A stretch of DNA of 64,000 bases from contig NZ_CP100400.1 of assembly GCF_024218795.1 (NCBI RefSeq), positions 558,001 to 622,000 on the forward strand, given 5' to 3'. This document shows, piece by piece, positions 59,767 to 64,000 of this stretch. Origin of the DNA: Halorussus aquaticus. GTDB taxonomy: Archaea > Halobacteriota > Halobacteria > Halobacteriales > Haladaptataceae. Below the pieces are notes generated by a model that had not been told where the DNA came from, made no database searches, and was given only the letters and a program-made list of their open reading frames with translations. Both the position numbers and the translations under genes were made by a program. Each line of letters begins with the position of its first letter. The first letter of the stretch is position 1.

Positions 59767-61089
59767 TTACCGCTCTCCGTCTGCAGCGGACGCTTCTACC
59801 GACTCCGCCCTCGGCAGGTCCGCCAGCGGTGTTCCCCACGCCGCGACCGCTCCCCCGCCGACCAGCAGGAGCGCACCGAGCGCCGCCAGCATCGCGGGGA
59901 GCGCCGACACCGCCAGCGCTCCCGCGAGGACGTTGAGCGGTGCGACCGCGACCGACCGGAGCATCGAGACGGTGCTGAGGACCGACGCCCGGCCGAGCGA
60001 GCCGATTTCGTCGTTGATGCGGCCGTCCGCGAGCGGCCGCGACGTGGCCGCGAGCGCGCGCAGGAGGAAGAACAGCGGGAGCGCGAGCCACGGTTCGGCG
60101 AGGACCGCGAGCAGGCCGACCGCGGCGAAGACGGGGACGACCCGGAACCACGTCGAGACGCCGACGACCGCCTTCAGTCGGCCTGTCTGGCTCGCGGCGG
60201 CGGCCGAGACCAGCGTCAGACCCGCGTAGACCGCACCGAGTCTGGCGGGGTCGATGCCCAGCACGTCCACGCTCACTGGCTGGACGAACAGGAGCGCCGA
60301 CGAGACGACACCGAGGAACAGCGCGGTGTAGGCGACGAACGACCGGAGTCCCGGCCGCGCGAGCGCCGTCCGGGTGACGGTGACGGCCTCCGAGACGGTG
60401 AGGGAGTCGGCCGCGTCGCTCGCGGACTGACTCCGACTCTCCTCGGAGACCGATTTCCCTCCCCCGGAACTCGCTTCGTTTCTCTCCTGTCGCGACGGCA
60501 CTGCGGCCAGTAGCAGGACGACGCCCGCGAGTAGCGCGGCGGCGTCGAGCGCCCACGGCAGGAGGTGGCTGACGGCGTACGCTCGACTCCCGACGAGCGC
60601 CGCGCCCGCCTGCCCCGCGAGGCCCAGCGCGCGGGCGTGGCCGGAGACGCGCGCGAACTCGGCCTCGGCGTCCTCGGCGGCCAGCAACTCGTAGAGCCAC
60701 GCGTCCGACGCCCCTGACGAGAACGTCGCACCGACCGCCCGGACGACCACGGCCGCGAGGAACGCCGGGAACGAGTGGGCGAGCGCGTACCCCGCAGCGC
60801 CGAGCGCCCCCAGCGCGTTGGCGACGGCGAGACCGTTCCGGCGGCCGACGCGGTCGGCGAGGTAGCCCGTCGGGAACTCGAACCCGAGGACCGCCACGGT
60901 GTAGGTGGCCTCCAGCAGGCCGAACTGCGCCAGCGAGAGACCCCGCGACTGGTAGAAGACGACGTAGATGGGCACGGTGAACGCCAGCGACCGCGAGAGG
61001 ACGTAACAGTAGAAGATGAGAACGGGACGCGACGGGAGGCGTTCTTCGACGGATTCGCGGATTCCTCGGTCGTCGGAACGTCTCGACAT
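59767..61089 (-). CDS. Major facilitator superfamily transporter
   Basis: A 440-residue transporter with about 12 transmembrane helices. The MFS A-motif GYLADRVGRRNG lies between helices 2 and 3, and a second helix bundle follows a central cytoplasmic loop rich in Ser, Glu and Lys (about 200-230). The N-terminal segment before helix 1 is charged. Substrate is unknown; drug or metabolite efflux is common. The ATG at 61089 is the better start after an AT-rich upstream region. The gene is divergent from the PAP2-like gene. Confidence 0.85.
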   Translation of the reverse strand: MSRRSDDRGIRESVEERLPSRPVLIFYCYVLSRSLAFTVPIYVVFYQSRGLSLAQFGLLEATYTVAVLGFEFPTGYLADRVGRRNGLAVANALGALGAAGYALAHSFPAFLAAVVVRAVGATFSSGASDAWLYELLAAEDAEAEFARVSGHARALGLAGQAGAALVGSRAYAVSHLLPWALDAAALLAGVVLLLAAVPSRQERNEASSGGGKSVSEESRSQSASDAADSLTVSEAVTVTRTALARPGLRSFVAYTALFLGVVSSALLFVQPVSVDVLGIDPARLGAVYAGLTLVSAAAASQTGRLKAVVGVSTWFRVVPVFAAVGLLAVLAEPWLALPLFFLLRALAATSRPLADGRINDEIGSLGRASVLSTVSMLRSVAVAPLNVLAGALAVSALPAMLAALGALLLVGGGAVAAWGTPLADLPRAESVEASAADGER

Positions 61090-61232
61090 ATGGTGTGCCA
61101 ATTGTCACACAGCGATTTGAGACTTATTCGAGACGTGATACCATCACGTACGTCGCTTCGCGGAGGCTCTTCCACGGTCGGCAGTCGCCGACTGCCACCG
61201 CGGTTTTCCGGCACCACGGCGTAGATTCGTCC

Positions 61233-61871
61233 ATGAGCGCGCTCGATACGGCGATGCGATTCTACCCCTACGTCTTCCATCCGGGCGTGATGGTCGGCGC
61301 GGGGGCGCTCGTCCTGATACACCACGAGTGGGCGCGTCAGGACGCCGACTGGTCGGCGCTTTGGCGCCGCGTCGGCACGTTCCTCGCCGCTGGCGTCCTC
61401 TCGCTCGCGCCCACGCTGGCGTACGTCCTCGTCACGGGGCAGGGTCTCTACGAGGTGACGAAGGGCAACGTCTGGCAGGTGGACGCGCTGGTCGGAGTCG
61501 GTGTCTTCGTCACGGCGGGCGCGACGTGGCTCGTCTGGCACCGCTACGATTGGGGGTCGCTGGTTCCGGGGTACATGGAGGCGCTCGTCCTCGTGACGAT
61601 TCCCTACGTCGCGCTCTCGCCGCTCTGGAACGTCTCGGGTCACGTCACGATGGCGCTGATGCCGACGCTCTACCTGACGCTCGTGGACCGAAAGTTCTGG
61701 CCGACGCTGGTGATTCCGGCGGTCATGGTGCCGAACCGACTGTACCTGAACGCTCACACGCCGGTCCAGACGGTCGGTGCGGTTCTGCTGACCGCGGTGC
61801 TGGTCGTCGGTGCGTTCTGGGTTCAGACCGGCGGGGAGTTCCGCGCCGAACCCGAATCAGCGGCGTCGTGA
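61233..61871 (+). CDS. PAP2-like membrane protein with altered motif
   Basis: A 212-residue membrane protein with about six helices. Two segments resemble the PAP2 phosphatase motifs: NVSGHVTMAL (motif 2, SGH) and NRLYLNAHTPVQTVGA (motif 3, R-x5-H). The usual Asp after motif 3 is replaced by Gln and the first Lys/Arg motif is not clear. It might be a phosphatidate or isoprenyl-phosphate phosphatase with relaxed motifs or an inactive relative. An upstream in-frame extension is excluded because it overlaps the divergent promoter. Confidence 0.65.
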   Translation: MSALDTAMRFYPYVFHPGVMVGAGALVLIHHEWARQDADWSALWRRVGTFLAAGVLSLAPTLAYVLVTGQGLYEVTKGNVWQVDALVGVGVFVTAGATWLVWHRYDWGSLVPGYMEALVLVTIPYVALSPLWNVSGHVTMALMPTLYLTLVDRKFWPTLVIPAVMVPNRLYLNAHTPVQTVGAVLLTAVLVVGAFWVQTGGEFRAEPESAAS

Positions 61872-61945
61872 CGCCTCCGCGAACCACCCACAGGTGGATA
61901 AAGGGGCCGATCGCTCGCGTTTACGTGGTCGTCTGGGCGGGCGAC

Positions 61946-61977
61946 TATTCGGGTGAGCCGTCAGACGAACCCGAATA
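61946..61977 (+). terminator. Hairpin between PAP2-like and elp3 genes
   Basis: A perfect 9-base inverted repeat (TATTCGGGT/ACCCGAATA) with a 14-base loop, about 75 bases after the PAP2-like stop. It is a plausible terminator or part of a leader upstream of elp3. No gene is evident in the rest of this 270-base spacer. Confidence 0.4.
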
Positions 61978-62144
61978 TCCCGGCCAGCGACCGCGAGCGA
62001 CCGGGGGCTTTCGAAACTCACGCCTCCGCGAAGTCGGTGATTCTCTGGGAACTACTCCCGCCGAGAAGCCGTGTAGTCACACGTCGTTCGTCCCGTAGTC
62101 GTAGACGACACCCTTATCCCGCCCAACCGACCAAATACCACGTA

Positions 62145-63800
62145 ATGAGTACCGAGACGCCGGACGCCACCGAGACCGAGGCGTTCGAGCGAGTCTGCGA
62201 GGACCTCGTCGAGCGCATCCTCGACGGCGACGTGGAGCGCGACGAGTTGGAGAGCGTAAAGCTCGAAGTCTGCTCGGAACACTCCTCGCCGAAGGTCCCC
62301 AAGAACTCGGAACTGCTCGACTACGCGCCCGAGGAGCGCCGCGAGGACCTGCAGGAGGTCCTCCAGAACAAGCCCGTCCGGACCGCCTCGGGCGTCTCGC
62401 CGGTCGCCATCATGACCAGCCCGCACCAGTGCCCACACGGCAAGTGCCTCTACTGTCCGGGCGGTCCCGGGTCGGAGTTCTCCTCCTCGCAGAGCTACAC
62501 CGGCCACGAACCCGCCGCCGCGCGCGGCGTGCAGAACGACTACGACCCCTACGGGCAGGTCACGCTCCGCCTCGAACAACTGCGCGAAATCGGCCACCCC
62601 GTGGACAAGGTCGAACTCATCCTGATGGGCGGGACGATGACCGCGCGTTCCCACGACTATCAGGAGTGGTTCGTCAAGCGCGCGCTGGAGGCCATGAACG
62701 ACTACGACACCGACAAGTCGCCCGAACCCGCCGAGGGCGAGAGCTTCGCGCAGGACCCCGCGGACGTGGACTTCCGCTACCTCGAAGACGTCATCGCCGA
62801 GAACGAGACGAACGACATCCGGAACATCGGGACCACCTTCGAGACCAAGCCCGACTGGTGTGACCCCGAGCAGATAGACCGGATGCTCGACCTCGGCGGC
62901 ACGAAGGTCGAGGTGGGCGTCCAGACGACCTACGAGCGCATCAACCGCGAGATGCACCGCGGCCACGGCGTGCAGGCCTCCATCGACGCCAACCGCCGCC
63001 TGCGCGACGCCGCGTTCAAGGTCGGCTTCCACATGATGCCCGGCCAACCCGGGATGAGCCAAGAGATGTGTCTGGAGGACTTCCGCCGCCTGTTCGAGGA
63101 CGAGAAGTGGAAGCCCGACTACCTCAAAATCTACCCGACGCTCGTGGTCCGGGGCACCGCGACCTACGACTGGTGGCACCGCGACGAGTACGAACCGCTC
63201 CAGAACGAGGAGGCCGCCGAACTCGTCGCCGAAATCAAGTCGATGATTCCGAAGTACACCCGCCTCCAGCGCGTCCAACGGGACATCCCCGCCGACTTCA
63301 TCGACGCCGGGGTCTGGAAGTCGAACCTCCGCCAACTCGCCCGCCAGAAGATGGAGGACCACGGCTGGACCTGCGACTGCATCCGGTGTCGCGAAGTCGG
63401 GATGAACGACGAGGACCCCGAGAACGTCGAGTTAGACGTGACGACCTACGAGGCCGCCGGGGGAACCGAACACTTCATCAGCTACGAGGACCCCGACAAG
63501 GACCTCCTGATAGGGTTCTGTCGCCTCCGCGAACCCGGGAACCCGGTCCGGCGCGAACTCGAGAACGCCGCGCTCGTCCGCGAACTCCACGTCTACGGCC
63601 CGATGGTCGAAGTCGGCGACCGGAGCCACGACTGGCAGCACAAGGGGTACGGCAAGAAGCTCCTCCGGAAGGCCGAGGAGATGGCCGGAGACGCGGGCTA
63701 CGACAAGGTCAGCGTCATCTCCGGTATCGGCGCGCGGGAGTACTACCGGGAGAAACTCGGCTACCATCAGGACGGCCCGTACGTCTCGAAGCGCCTCTGA
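62145..63800 (+). CDS. elp3: Elp3: tRNA uridine-34 carboxymethyl radical SAM/acetyltransferase
   Basis: A 551-residue Elongator subunit-like enzyme. The radical SAM cluster motif is C-x4-C-x2-C (CPHGKCLYC) near residue 97, and the C-terminal 150 residues are a GNAT acetyltransferase domain (HDWQHKGYGKKLLRKAEEMA for acetyl-CoA binding, then YYREKLGY). It makes 5-carboxymethyluridine at the tRNA wobble base, with acetyl-CoA as donor. Archaeal Elp3 works without the other Elongator subunits. A CCCTTATCC element lies about 27 bases upstream of the ATG. Confidence 0.95.
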   Translation: MSTETPDATETEAFERVCEDLVERILDGDVERDELESVKLEVCSEHSSPKVPKNSELLDYAPEERREDLQEVLQNKPVRTASGVSPVAIMTSPHQCPHGKCLYCPGGPGSEFSSSQSYTGHEPAAARGVQNDYDPYGQVTLRLEQLREIGHPVDKVELILMGGTMTARSHDYQEWFVKRALEAMNDYDTDKSPEPAEGESFAQDPADVDFRYLEDVIAENETNDIRNIGTTFETKPDWCDPEQIDRMLDLGGTKVEVGVQTTYERINREMHRGHGVQASIDANRRLRDAAFKVGFHMMPGQPGMSQEMCLEDFRRLFEDEKWKPDYLKIYPTLVVRGTATYDWWHRDEYEPLQNEEAAELVAEIKSMIPKYTRLQRVQRDIPADFIDAGVWKSNLRQLARQKMEDHGWTCDCIRCREVGMNDEDPENVELDVTTYEAAGGTEHFISYEDPDKDLLIGFCRLREPGNPVRRELENAALVRELHVYGPMVEVGDRSHDWQHKGYGKKLLRKAEEMAGDAGYDKVSVISGIGAREYYREKLGYHQDGPYVSKRL

Positions 63801-63896
63801 ACGCCCGACCGACGAGTAGGTCGGTCGGCCGAACTGCGAGTATCGGCGACTTTATACGTCTACTGTGTCGTAATCGGTCATACCCGTGAGTGAGAG

Positions 63897-64000
63897 ATGA
63901 GCAACGCACCCCCCGCAGACGAGACCGAGGACATCCTCGAACGACTGTTCCGTAGCGGTCGCACGAACGCCGTCCTCTCGTGGTTTCTGGTCGGCGTGCT
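63897..64000 (+). CDS. Start of a membrane protein, cut by the window end
   Basis: Only the first 34 codons are in the window. The translation begins with a charged, acidic N-terminus and then NAVLSWFLVGVL, the start of a probable first transmembrane helix. A TTTATACG TATA element lies about 40 bases upstream of the ATG. The family cannot be judged. Confidence 0.55.
   Translation, partial: MSNAPPADETEDILERLFRSGRTNAVLSWFLVGV

Overview
The window is a stretch of haloarchaeal (class Halobacteria) chromosome. The evidence is the high GC content, the very acidic proteome, archaeal TATA boxes about 25-30 bases before many start codons (leaderless genes), Tat-type lipoprotein signals, and lineage markers: proteasome alpha subunit, RNase P proteins of the Pop5 and Rpp30 families, a TbsP-like regulator, bat-type HTH regulators, a HalOD1 domain protein and archaeal Elp3. 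A Halorussus-like genus is possible, but I cannot fix the genus by eye.

Layout. 1-10 kb: core metabolism (MgtC/DUF4010 membrane protein, class III aminotransferase, AlaX editing enzyme, acyl-CoA dehydrogenase, HAD hydrolase, PanB) mixed with small haloarchaeal proteins. 10.0-12.4 kb: an AT-richer island with a secreted serine protease, whose Tat signal appears to be out of frame with its start codon, and a divergent lipoprotein. 12.4-16 kb: esterase, FolD and GlyA (one-carbon metabolism). 16-18.3 kb: a CHAT-domain (caspase/separase-like) protease convergent with a 60-residue protein, the best candidate here for a little-described system. 18.5-24.4 kb: TbsP-like regulator, a fused E1-like/YcaO protein, an internally duplicated membrane protein, DUF63 and an Lrp/AsnC regulator. 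24.4-32.2 kb: IMPase, a metallo-beta-lactamase-fold hydrolase, tRNA-Leu(CAA), PHP and HalOD1 proteins, regulators and an AstE-like enzyme.

32.3-40.3 kb: psmA-rnp2 and methyltransferase-rnp3 on the minus strand, separated by a four-gene BmpA-type nucleoside ABC transporter operon on the plus strand. 40.4-42.2 kb: small proteins and MutY. 42.3-44.6 kb: a lower-GC restriction-modification island (C5 cytosine methyltransferase, convergent HNH nuclease, divergent winged-helix regulator with candidate operator sites). 45-48 kb: a lipoprotein serpin, glutamate dehydrogenase and a tiny rubrerythrin-like zinc protein. 48-51 kb: a large PAS/GAF/bat sensor-regulator. 51-64 kb: two oxidoreductases, thymidine kinase, YIP1, a hydrolase, a bat-type regulator, small unknowns, a RecJ/DHH-like protein with altered catalytic motifs, an MFS transporter, a PAP2-like membrane protein, Elp3, and the start of a membrane protein cut by the window end.

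Most of the region is ordinary core chromosome. The three accessory-looking patches are 10.0-12.4 kb, 16.0-18.3 kb and 42.3-44.6 kb. I saw no transposase, integrase, CRISPR array, rRNA or replication origin.
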